Assembly (NCBI GenBank): GCA_002495065.1
Contig: DADT01000043.1
Span: forward strand, 1 to 56,899
Reading direction: 5' to 3'
DNA length: 56,899 nucleotides
DNA from: Methanoregula sp. UBA471
GTDB taxonomy: Archaea; Halobacteriota; Methanomicrobia; Methanomicrobiales; Methanospirillaceae
The position numbers and the translations under genes are program-made. Numbering within the stretch: position 1 is the stretch's first letter; every line of letters starts with the position of its first letter. This document shows positions 50,321 to 56,899 of this stretch, one piece after another. The notes under the pieces were generated by a model. The model made no database searches. It saw only the letters and a program-made list of their open reading frames with translations, and was not told the origin of the DNA.

Positions 50321-51572
50321 GGCTGCACCCTCCCGGACAGGTCCCTTCAATAACAAGAGTGCGTGGCCTGTCCGGAACCACGATCTCCTTATACAATGTG
50401 CGTTCATCATCTGCACGGCAGACAACCGGTTTCGCAAAGGCAAGGAACCGGACCGGATCGTAGACCGGCTGCATCCCGGTCATGGCCGTGCAGTCATTTT
50501 TCATGACAATACAAAGAAGCGGTAACTCTTTTTCGTACACATCAATCAGGGCGTTAAGTCCGGAATGGAGCAGCGCATAGTCACCAATGAGGGCGATGCC
50601 CGTGCTCCTTGCAGCAACGGCAATGCTTGCTCCCATACCGTAACTCGCCAGACCCAGTTCATAGGGCGGATTCATTACAAGGACCGAACAACCTGCGTCG
50701 CAGATTACTTTCACACCCTTGTCCTTCAGGATATTCATCACAGGCTTAAATGGGCACTCCTTGCAGAATGTACGGTAATATCCCCGGTCCTCCATGGACT
50801 GCGGGCGTTTCTGAGGGATCGGTGGCTGTACTCCCAAGTGATCCCGGACGAATGTCCGCCCATATTCCCGCACGGTACGGAGAGCCGCTGCCTGCTCCGG
50901 GAGGGGATGGACGGTAATGATCCGGGTTTCGCCCGGTGCTGCCCCTGCACCGGCAGGTTCTCCGGCCCACGTGTTCAAAGGAGAGGCGTTCACCCAGGAA
51001 AACATCGATCTGTATAATTCTTCTGCTGCCGTTACCCGTCCGTTCATGGTCCAGGTGCGATCTGACAACCGCCCTCTGCCATCCATGCGGGGGACGGGGT
51101 TGTGATCCGCCGATGCTTCAAGGAGCAAGGGTGTGAGGCGGAGAATCGCGATACGTGAGAACATTTCCGAGGCCTGCAACGCCGATTCCACTCCTGTGTA
51201 ACAGGTGGATGCATCAGGTTCGATAACAGGAAGTTCTGCAAGTTCCCCGTAATACCGCGAGTCCTGTGCCGTTTGTGAAGCGACAGCATCCGGATCATCG
51301 CCAACAACGAGAACGACACCGGAAACCAGCCCCTGCGCAACTGCCTGGAGAAGAGGATCTGCACAGGCATTTACTCCGACATTTTTAATGATAACGGCAG
51401 CTCTTCGTCCGGACAGGGAATCCCCCAGCGCATATTCGAGAGCGGTCTTCTCGTTGATTACCATTTCTGCTTTCGTCAGTTCCCCCAGTCCGGTAACCGG
51501 GAATCCCGGAACGGTATACTGCCGGTCAGTATATCTGCAGAGAGCTTCAGCAATAGCTTCACATCCTTTCAT
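50301..51572 (-). CDS. IorA-like thiamine-diphosphate enzyme lacking its ferredoxin domain
   Basis: The 423-residue protein is built like the alpha subunit of indolepyruvate ferredoxin oxidoreductase. The N-terminal pyrimidine-binding part has NEKTALEYALGDSLSGRRAAVIIKNVGVNACADPL. The C-terminal ThDP/Mg2+ part has GDYALLHSGLNALIDVYEKELPLLCIVMKNDCTAMTGMQP (Gly330-Asp331 to Asn359). IorA is usually 600 residues or more and ends in two ferredoxin clusters; here the protein stops right after the ThDP domain. A Cys pair (CKEC, 270-273) is left over. No IorB-type partner gene is present. A simple 2-oxoacid decarboxylase role is possible. The ATG overlaps the upstream stop (ATGA) and follows GGGAAGG. 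Confidence 0.88.
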   Translation of the reverse strand: MKGCEAIAEALCRYTDRQYTVPGFPVTGLGELTKAEMVINEKTALEYALGDSLSGRRAAVIIKNVGVNACADPLLQAVAQGLVSGVVLVVGDDPDAVASQTAQDSRYYGELAELPVIEPDASTCYTGVESALQASEMFSRIAILRLTPLLLEASADHNPVPRMDGRGRLSDRTWTMNGRVTAAEELYRSMFSWVNASPLNTWAGEPAGAGAAPGETRIITVHPLPEQAAALRTVREYGRTFVRDHLGVQPPIPQKRPQSMEDRGYYRTFCKECPFKPVMNILKDKGVKVICDAGCSVLVMNPPYELGLASYGMGASIAVAARSTGIALIGDYALLHSGLNALIDVYEKELPLLCIVMKNDCTAMTGMQPVYDPVRFLAFAKPVVCRADDERTLYKEIVVPDRPRTLVIEGTCPGGCSHETVEY

Positions 51573-52537
51573 GCATCCTTCCCGGGCACCAGATCGCACC
51601 CCGCACAGTTCGTGCACATCGTCATAGCCAGAAGTGGGTCAAGACCGGAGTCTGCAAGAGCCCGTGTATGGATCGCCAGGATTTTCTTTAACCGTTCCGC
51701 AGTCGGCCGTTCCATTCCTTCAACCCCCGCCACCGGGTTGAGCGGGCGCAGGACGGGTATCACCCCGAGGGAGGTCAGGGTTTTAATGCAGGTTTCCAGC
51801 TCTTTGTCGGTCTCTCCAAGCCCCACGATGACATTGGAAAAGACACGGTTTTTCCCGAACACCCGGACCGAGCGATCGAGCACCTGCCAGATCAGCCCGT
51901 AATCCAGACCAGGGCACATCCGCAAAAAGAGTTCCGGTGTCGCGGCTTCGAGATTAAATTTCACTTCTGAGACACCGGCTTCCTTTAACCGGTCGGGCGT
52001 CCCTGCGGTTGGATATATGGAAACACCGATGGGCAGGTTAAACGGGGTGAGGTGTTTTACCACCTCGAGCACATAGGTTTCTTCTTCTTCGACAGAGGTC
52101 AGCACCCCACTCGTTATGGAAATGGCATGAATACGGTCCCGTACCGATTCCACCATGTGCCTGATTTCTTTGATGGTCTTTCGTTTTCCCCCGATTCGTG
52201 GGACCGTGCAGTACCTGCACGAAAAGATGCAACTGGCTGTCACCGTGATGAAAGCCTGGTCAGGACAGTGGAACCCGGGCCTGAGCAAATGCCCGGAGAT
52301 ATGCTGCCCTTCAAAGACCAGATCAGCAGCCCCGTCTCCAGCGTGCACAATCTCAATGCTGCTTTCACGACTGAGCGCAAGTTTGACCCTCTGGTTTCCC
52401 ATGGCAAAAAAAACTGCACCACTTCCTCCGGCACCTGGTCCTGCCGCAGAGTACGCGATGTACTGTTCGGCCGGTTCACCGGTGAGTCGTGCCCGGCCAA
52501 CAGCCAGAAGATGTGCTTTCAGGTCTTCCCGGTACAT
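51569..52537 (-). CDS. Radical SAM protein in the coenzyme B-linked operon
   Basis: The 322-residue radical SAM enzyme has its cluster motif CIFSCRYC at Cys103, Cys107 and Cys110 (CxxxCxxC). Later come the GxSxx-type region ISITSGVLTSVEEE and the barrel sequence GVSIYPTAGTPDRLKEAGVSEVKFNLEAATPELFLRMCPG. The C-terminus carries a second cysteine set, MTMCTNCAGC (Cys308, Cys311, Cys314), that could bind an auxiliary cluster. BioB/HmdB-like proteins of methanogens are the nearest comparison I can make. The reaction is unknown. It overlaps the marker-11 gene by 19 bases and the ThDP gene by ATGA. Confidence 0.9.
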   Translation of the reverse strand: MYREDLKAHLLAVGRARLTGEPAEQYIAYSAAGPGAGGSGAVFFAMGNQRVKLALSRESSIEIVHAGDGAADLVFEGQHISGHLLRPGFHCPDQAFITVTASCIFSCRYCTVPRIGGKRKTIKEIRHMVESVRDRIHAISITSGVLTSVEEEETYVLEVVKHLTPFNLPIGVSIYPTAGTPDRLKEAGVSEVKFNLEAATPELFLRMCPGLDYGLIWQVLDRSVRVFGKNRVFSNVIVGLGETDKELETCIKTLTSLGVIPVLRPLNPVAGVEGMERPTAERLKKILAIHTRALADSGLDPLLAMTMCTNCAGCDLVPGKDA

Positions 52538-53415
52538 AGTTCCAATGCCTCCGTATAGTTCGTGTAAAAGGGCAGCGCAGCAACAGCACCGATGATACCA
52601 CGCCCCTTCATAATTATCCTCAGGTCAGGGTCCAGCAGGTTTTCCAGCAGTGCCGGGTTTACCTCACCCCTCTTCACCTTCCACCCGAATTCAAGCAAAT
52701 CCCGAGAGGGTATAAATCCGGTGTAAACCGCCATCCCGGTTTTTGCGGACATGGTATACTGTTCCAGGAGCTGGTGGAACCTTGCAGTCAGCCCTTCTGG
52801 ATCTGTTGTGGCAAATTCTGCCACCAGCCCGACACAATTCTTGGTCCTGTAGGGTACCGGGAATAGCTGGACAATCGTGTGAGAGAGATAGACTGTATGT
52901 TCATCCTCAACGGCCTTTGCAATATTATGGACAAGCGTCCAGGTGGCACCCTCTTCCGGTGTGTCAGTGTCATCGACTCCGATCAGGACCCGCTGCATAC
53001 GGGGCAGCCATATCGTAGAACCCGCAACTTTTCCACCCCCGGATGCATCACTCCTGCTCCGCAGGACCCCTGCTGCATCGGAACGGCATGCGGCAGCACC
53101 CACACCGCCACCGCCCATGCCAATATACCCTATGGAGATTTCAGACTCATCAACCGTGCAGGCGGATATCCCTGCCGGGAACCGTGAACCTTCAAGGACA
53201 AGATCTACTGATCCGGTTTTCAGCAGGTATCTCATCGTAGTCCCGACGCAGCGGACCTGTTCGACGACAGGGCTCTTGGCGTAGTGATATTGTGACCACA
53301 TCGCACCGCCGATACACTCAAAGAATTCAATAAGCTCCACCCTCCTGCCATCTCCCTGTGCTACTGCCACTATTCGTGGGTAATGAATCACGTACGGTTC
53401 AGAGATGTTCGCCAT
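52519..53415 (-). CDS. Methanogenesis marker protein 11
   Basis: The 298-residue protein matches marker 11, a family found in methanogens. Its N-terminal part contains FECIGGAMWSQYHYAKSPVVEQVRCVGTTMRYLL and GYIGMGGGGVGAAACRSDAAGVLRSRSDASGGG. The C-terminal part begins VLIGVDDTDTPEEGATWTL and continues IVQLFPVPYRTKNCVGLVAEFA. The motif DDTD and the later KT-N element resemble the kinase domain of the archaeal tRNA-modifying enzyme TiaS, so ATP-dependent phosphoryl transfer is possible. The function is unknown. It overlaps its paralogue by 17 bases upstream and the radical SAM gene downstream. Confidence 0.87.
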   Translation of the reverse strand: MANISEPYVIHYPRIVAVAQGDGRRVELIEFFECIGGAMWSQYHYAKSPVVEQVRCVGTTMRYLLKTGSVDLVLEGSRFPAGISACTVDESEISIGYIGMGGGGVGAAACRSDAAGVLRSRSDASGGGKVAGSTIWLPRMQRVLIGVDDTDTPEEGATWTLVHNIAKAVEDEHTVYLSHTIVQLFPVPYRTKNCVGLVAEFATTDPEGLTARFHQLLEQYTMSAKTGMAVYTGFIPSRDLLEFGWKVKRGEVNPALLENLLDPDLRIIMKGRGIIGAVAALPFYTNYTEALELCTGKT

Positions 53416-54355
53416 ACAGTCCCGCCGCCTCTATACCACGGTTTCCCCATAATACTGCGCCAAGCGCCCCAATCCTGCCTTTTTTTGCATTCCTGTCAAG
53501 GAATTCAATTCCCAGCGTCTGTGATTCACGTTCCGCCTGGTCGAGGGTCATTATTTCAGTCTTAACCCATCTGAATGCCGGTGAATCCATCGTGAAATCG
53601 ATACCCCGGTAGCAGGCAATGCCGGTGTCACTCGAAAAAGTGTGTTCTTCGATATATTTTCTGATATATTCTTTGAGTTCAGTAACATTCTGTGGTTTTA
53701 CTGCAAAGTTGAGTGCAGAGCCGACACAGTTTGTAGTTTTCTGGGGCACTTTGGGATTGAGCTGCACAAGACGCATATTGAGGAACTCGACGCCCTCAAT
53801 CCTGCACGATTCGGCACACCTGAGGGCCATGACCCATGTTGCTCCTTCTGTTCTGGTATCCGTGTCATCGATACCGAAACAAAGCTTTTCATACCGGGGT
53901 GAAATGATACGCACACGGTTTGTCCGTGCACCGCCAATGCTGAGGTCATCCTCAGTCGGATATTCGGAACGAAGGACGCCCGGAGCCTGAGGAAGACACG
54001 CTGCAACCCCGACCCCGGCACCCGCGATACCGCTCCACGAAGTGGTTACTTCATTGCCGGATACTTCAACTGCCTCGAGAGCCTGACCTCCGATGTCATC
54101 TGCTGCTGCGCCGAAATTAACCGGGGCTCTCCCCAGTTTTGCCTTGAGGGTCATTGACGTTCCCTCAACAAGGCATCCCGTCACGACACCTCCGGCACGG
54201 TAGCGGTTCATTGCATCCCATTCGATTGGACCACGTGCAAGACAGTGCTCGATTATCTCTGCAACACCAGCCCTTTCGTCTACCATCACAAGAAATTTTT
54301 TTGCAAAGAGGGTGCCGAATCGCTGTCTCACGTCATCGGGTGTCAGGGTAATCAA
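53399..54355 (-). CDS. Marker-11 paralogue with DDTD kinase-like motif
   Basis: The 318-residue protein is related to its downstream neighbour over its length. The shared parts are SGIAGAGVGVAACLPQAPGVLRSEYPTEDDLS, LCFGIDDTDTRTEGATWVMALRCAES and MRLVQLNPKVPQKTTNCVGSALNFAV. The last stretch is close to the RLIRLNP...KTRGN region of the TiaS kinase domain. The start is proposed as TTG at 54355 after GGTGAT; the frame runs on to a TTG at 54433, but that part is AT-rich promoter sequence. It is the first gene of the nine-gene operon. The role is unknown. Confidence 0.82.
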   Translation of the reverse strand: MITLTPDDVRQRFGTLFAKKFLVMVDERAGVAEIIEHCLARGPIEWDAMNRYRAGGVVTGCLVEGTSMTLKAKLGRAPVNFGAAADDIGGQALEAVEVSGNEVTTSWSGIAGAGVGVAACLPQAPGVLRSEYPTEDDLSIGGARTNRVRIISPRYEKLCFGIDDTDTRTEGATWVMALRCAESCRIEGVEFLNMRLVQLNPKVPQKTTNCVGSALNFAVKPQNVTELKEYIRKYIEEHTFSSDTGIACYRGIDFTMDSPAFRWVKTEIMTLDQAERESQTLGIEFLDRNAKKGRIGALGAVLWGNRGIEAAGLYGEHL

Positions 54356-54409
54356 ATTATCACCGAAATTTTCGTTAACAAAAGAATCGTTAACAACAAT
54401 ATAAATAAT

Positions 54410-54429
54410 AATCGATTTTTCAATCGATT
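54410..54429 (-). promoter_or_regulatory. Palindromic site in the promoter region of the marker-11/aks operon
   Basis: AATCGATT occurs at 54410-54417 and again at 54422-54429 with TTTC between, giving a dyad. The core TCGATTTTTCAATCGAT (54412-54428) is almost the same as the site in front of fwdG (55558-55575). It lies in the AT-rich 92 bases between the ftr stop codon and the proposed start of the first operon gene. It is a candidate regulator-binding site. Confidence 0.5.
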
Positions 54430-54447
54430 CCAAAAAAATAAAAAAAG

Positions 54448-55332
54448 TTAAAGGACTTTGTGAAGTTCTAGCTTATAAGGTCCCAGTGTTCCTCCGAAGT
54501 TTCCTGCGGAAATAAATTTGACCCCTGGTACCATTACCGCAGCTTTGATACCTGCGGCCATTGCAGCTGCAACGCTCTTTTCATCGACACCATCAATGAC
54601 GATCTCATAAACTGCCCTGATTCCTGCCGGAATCTTGCTGTCGGGAACCTTCTCCTTCAGGGTCGGACAGTATTTTTCATTGGTTGAAGCTGGCATGAAT
54701 TTGTACTTGAGACTTCCAACCTTCGAACCACTCCCAACGATTCCTCCGGGGAAACTCGTTATTGTCCCGGGCACCTTATCAATTGCTTCGATGGCGGCTT
54801 GTGCACCGACAAGTGCTGCCATCTGGTTCTCTCCCATAACAAAGAAGTTTCCACCAGCAACACCTTTTACAATTCCAAATTCCTCTTCTCCGATATATTC
54901 ACCCTGCATTATGGGGATAACCCAGCATTTCCTTCCGCCTACTTCCTTCTGGTATTCATACCCGTCTCCGAAGAAGTGCAGCTTGACCGCTATCTTTTCT
55001 TCAGCATTGGTAATACCGTTAAAAACCGCCGTAGTTGGTGCGGTAAGGACGCACTCTGCGAGACGTTCAACAACCTGTTCTTTAAGTTTTTTCTTGCTTG
55101 CACAGATGAGGATTGCAATACCCGGCCTGCCGTCAGGGGTCTCGTTTGCAGGGATATAGCCTTCGATACCCGCTTCACACGGGCATCCGATAGCTGATGT
55201 AGCAAACCCGGTTGCTTCTGTTGCTGCTTTCAGTGCCCAATCCCTCGTGACCGCAGTGATAATTACACGGCAGACCCAGGTCGGGAATGCCTCTGCGTAG
55301 GTGTTGTCAATCGTGACTCCGTTGATTTCCAT
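54448..55332 (-). CDS. ftr: Formylmethanofuran--tetrahydromethanopterin formyltransferase
   Basis: This enzyme carries out the second step of methanogenesis from CO2, moving the formyl group from methanofuran to tetrahydromethanopterin in the cytosol. The 294-residue protein has the family's length (about 297). Its start is MEINGVTIDNTYAEAFPTWVCRVIITAVT. GFATSAIGCPCEAGIEGYIPANETPDGRPGIAI and GTITSFPGGIVGSGSKVGSLKYKFMPASTNEKYCP follow, and it ends KFISAGNFGGTLGPYKLELHKVL. GGAGGT lies about ten bases before the ATG at 55332. It is divergent from fwdG and followed after 92 bases by the marker-11/aks operon, which has its own promoter-like region. Confidence 0.97.
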   Translation of the reverse strand: MEINGVTIDNTYAEAFPTWVCRVIITAVTRDWALKAATEATGFATSAIGCPCEAGIEGYIPANETPDGRPGIAILICASKKKLKEQVVERLAECVLTAPTTAVFNGITNAEEKIAVKLHFFGDGYEYQKEVGGRKCWVIPIMQGEYIGEEEFGIVKGVAGGNFFVMGENQMAALVGAQAAIEAIDKVPGTITSFPGGIVGSGSKVGSLKYKFMPASTNEKYCPTLKEKVPDSKIPAGIRAVYEIVIDGVDEKSVAAAMAAGIKAAVMVPGVKFISAGNFGGTLGPYKLELHKVL

Positions 55333-55598
55333 ACAAATAACCTCCGGTACTCCAATGGTACAATGATGGTGATTGAATAAATTTTCTAAATTAATCCATA
55401 CTATCAAGCGCATAAAAAATGCTGATTTGAGTGAATTTTTTTTTATTAACTTAATTGCATAGTTAATCAACTAAAATTAAAAATCTTCAATAAATTGGCC
55501 TTTTTCTGGTGCAAACTTCAGAACATTTATCTATATTCTTATGCCACTTTTTAATAGTCGATTTTTGAAATCGATCATAGCTGGTGCGTGAAAAAAAA
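55333..55598. promoter_or_regulatory. AT-rich divergent promoter region of ftr and fwdG
   Basis: These 266 bases between the ftr and fwdG start codons hold both promoters. Several dyads are visible: GCAT-AAAAA-ATGC (55410-55422), TTAACT...AGTTAA (55446-55466) and the TCGATTTTT palindrome (55558-55575). A TATA-like TTTATCTATATTC near 55526-55538 suits fwdG. The T/A-rich stretch near 55375-55400 may serve ftr. Confidence 0.55.
55558..55575 (+). promoter_or_regulatory. Palindromic site upstream of fwdG
   Basis: TCGATTTTTGAAATCGAT has inverted arms CGATTT and AAATCG around TTG. It lies 24-41 bases before the fwdG start codon, near the expected transcription start. It is shared, with one base more and one change, with the site ahead of the marker-11/aks operon. 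Confidence 0.5.
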
Positions 55599-55865
55599 AT
55601 GGCATTTGCAGTGCACATAAACATGGAACATTGTACCGGCTGTAACAATTGTGTAGTCGCATGTCCTGTGGACGCATTGGAGCTTCACACCGTAGATCCT
55701 TCTTCAAAGGACAAGATCTACAAAGTCAAGGACGGAAAATCCATTGTTCTTGACTTCAAGGGTGAACTCTGCGCCGGATGCGGCGTTTGTGTCCAGGCAT
55801 GCCCACACGATGTTATCAAGCTGGCAGGCCCCTGGGAATCCAGATCAGTGGCAAAAGTACAATAA
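55599..55865 (+). CDS. fwdG: Formylmethanofuran dehydrogenase subunit G, dicluster ferredoxin
   Basis: This is an electron-carrying subunit of the tungsten- or molybdenum-dependent formylmethanofuran dehydrogenase, which fixes CO2 onto methanofuran. The 88-residue protein binds two [4Fe-4S] clusters through CTGCNNCVVACP and CAGCGVCVQACP, each with the fourth Cys before Pro. The spacer PSSKDKIYKVKDGKSIVLDFKGEL and length match FwdG. The ATG at 55599 is preferred over an in-frame GTG at 55584 because family proteins start close before the first cluster. fwdF follows after 24 bases. Confidence 0.9.
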   Translation: MAFAVHINMEHCTGCNNCVVACPVDALELHTVDPSSKDKIYKVKDGKSIVLDFKGELCAGCGVCVQACPHDVIKLAGPWESRSVAKVQ

Positions 55866-55889
55866 AAGAACAGCGTTGAGGGTTAATTC

Positions 55890-56899
55890 ATGGCATTGTT
55901 TCCAAAATTTTCCAAAAAGAAAGATGGTGTCAACGTTGTGATGGAGCAGAAACTCCTTCAGAGCGTGAACAACCTTATTCTCAATGTAGAGACTTGTACG
56001 GGATGCGGTATATGTGTCGAATCTTGTCCTGAGGATGCAATCGTTCTCGGACTTGTCGGCGCATCAAGGCGTGGCGCAATCAATTACGCTGCTCCTGTTG
56101 ATGTTGACGAGGTCAAGTGTTCGTACTGTGGCGTCTGCGTCATCATGTGCCCGTTCAATGCATTGACTCTTAAAGTGGACGGTCAAGAGAAACTCCCTAT
56201 CCTTGAAAAGGAAGGGTTCCCCCAATATGATATGAAGGCGGAGATCGATGATGAGAAATGTGTCAGGTGCACGATCTGCGAAGAGGTCTGCCCACGAGAT
56301 GCTATCGACCGGAACGTCCCTGCCTACGAAGGAACCTACAAGGGACCCGTGGAAGGCGCAAAGGATCGCCTGACTGCAATTAAGACGAAAACGACATTCA
56401 CCGTTGATAAAGAGAAATGCACCCTCTGTGGGATTTGCGGTGCACTCTGCCCGGCCATCGTGGTGAAACACAAGGAATTCACCGCAGAAACCGGTAAAGT
56501 TGAAGGGGATGTCATCTGGGACGAGACGAAATGCGATGCCTGCAAGGTATGTGTCGAGGCATGCCCTGAGGAGTGCATTACCGTTGAGCGCGAAGTCGTA
56601 TCTGATAAAATCGAAGGGAAGGTCAGCATCATCCAGGAAAACTGCTGCACATGCCAGTGGTGCTCACGGAATTGCCCGACCGAGGCAATCACTGTCGAGA
56701 AACTTTTTGAGGGAGATATCGAATTCCACGCTGAAAAATGTCCTGGTGGCTGCTCAACCTGTGTCGATATTTGTCCGGCAAACGCGATTTATCTTCCATC
56801 GCCAAAGCCGGCTGCAGATATGAAGCATGAGATTGAACCTACCATTGCGGTAAACAAGGATAACTGTATCCTGTGCGGTGCCTGTGTCAATGCATGCCC
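55890..56899 (+). CDS. fwdF: Formylmethanofuran dehydrogenase polyferredoxin subunit F, 3' partial
   Basis: This is the polyferredoxin of the formylmethanofuran dehydrogenase complex, which carries electrons between the catalytic core and the heterodisulfide reductase system. About 336 residues are in the window. They contain eight Cys-rich motifs: CTGCGICVESCP, CSYCGVCVIMCP, CVRCTICEEVCP, CTLCGICGALCP, CDACKVCVEACP, CCTCQWCSRNCP, CPGGCSTCVDICP and CILCGACVNACP. The seventh has an extra residue in the CxxC spacing. The frame is open to the window edge, so only a short C-terminal tail is missing. It starts 24 bases after fwdG, as one operon; further fwd genes probably follow. Confidence 0.92.
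   Translation, partial: MALFPKFSKKKDGVNVVMEQKLLQSVNNLILNVETCTGCGICVESCPEDAIVLGLVGASRRGAINYAAPVDVDEVKCSYCGVCVIMCPFNALTLKVDGQEKLPILEKEGFPQYDMKAEIDDEKCVRCTICEEVCPRDAIDRNVPAYEGTYKGPVEGAKDRLTAIKTKTTFTVDKEKCTLCGICGALCPAIVVKHKEFTAETGKVEGDVIWDETKCDACKVCVEACPEECITVEREVVSDKIEGKVSIIQENCCTCQWCSRNCPTEAITVEKLFEGDIEFHAEKCPGGCSTCVDICPANAIYLPSPKPAADMKHEIEPTIAVNKDNCILCGACVNAC

Noticed and set aside
54356..54433. N-terminal extension of the first operon gene to TTG at 54433
   Set aside because: It runs through the AT-rich palindromic promoter region and gives an Ile/Asn-rich stretch. A TTG at 54355 with GGTGAT ahead is better.
1..56899. CRISPR arrays, tRNA or rRNA genes, insertion sequences
   Set aside because: No regularly spaced repeats, no cloverleaf with a GTTCRANNC arm, no rRNA stretch and no transposase motifs were recognised on either strand by reading. 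A tRNA scan could still find a missed one.

Overview
The window comes from a methanogenic archaeon, most likely of the order Methanomicrobiales (Methanoregulaceae-like). The evidence is a formylmethanofuran:tetrahydromethanopterin formyltransferase gene (ftr), the iron-sulfur subunits of formylmethanofuran dehydrogenase (fwdG and fwdF), two methanogenesis-marker-11-type proteins, a coenzyme B-type 2-oxoacid elongation pathway (aksA, aksD, aksE, aksF) and a methanogen DUF2115 protein. Archaeal information-processing genes (aIF1A, NreA) and TATA-type promoters agree. The species cannot be fixed by reading alone. I recognised no rRNA, tRNA, CRISPR array or insertion sequence.

Bases 1 to about 21,800 look GC-rich. 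They carry an M1 aminopeptidase (cut by the window edge), a P2-type cation ATPase, a small membrane protein with its XRE regulator, a methyltransferase, a PiT phosphate transporter, a five-repeat PEGA surface protein, a 7TM histidine kinase, a QueG-like Fe-S protein, a TPR protein, a winged-helix/PAS regulator, a sensor PP2C phosphatase and an ABC exporter. Two genes here are broken by frameshifts: an FkbM-like methyltransferase and a secreted membrane-anchored protein.

Bases 21,800 to about 45,400 look less GC-rich and hold mainly single genes for stress response, repair and signalling. They include a CDGSH protein, PhzF, DNA polymerase IV beside NreA, a histidine kinase fused to a GNAT domain, aIF1A, a YkgJ/RMD1 pair, a DrrAB-like ABC system, PEBP, a CorA-like protein, a rubrerythrin-like protein, UvsE, a flavin reductase, MsrB, a 2H phosphoesterase, a membrane-anchored PKD/diadenylate-cyclase protein, a tandem DUF305 protein and an AAA ATPase.

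Bases 45,747 to 54,355 are one tightly overlapping minus-strand operon of nine genes. In transcription order they are two marker-11 paralogues, a radical SAM protein, an IorA-like ThDP enzyme that lacks its ferredoxin domain, aksA, aksD, aksE, an uncharacterised protein and aksF. The aks genes build 2-oxosuberate for coenzyme B. The other five genes are good candidates for the poorly known later steps: decarboxylation, thiol formation and phosphorylation. This is the most interesting part of the window.

At the right end ftr (minus strand) and fwdG-fwdF (plus strand) diverge from an AT-rich promoter region. A near-identical TCGATTTTT palindrome lies in front of fwdG and in front of the marker-11/aks operon, which suggests shared control of methanofuran C1 chemistry and coenzyme B synthesis.
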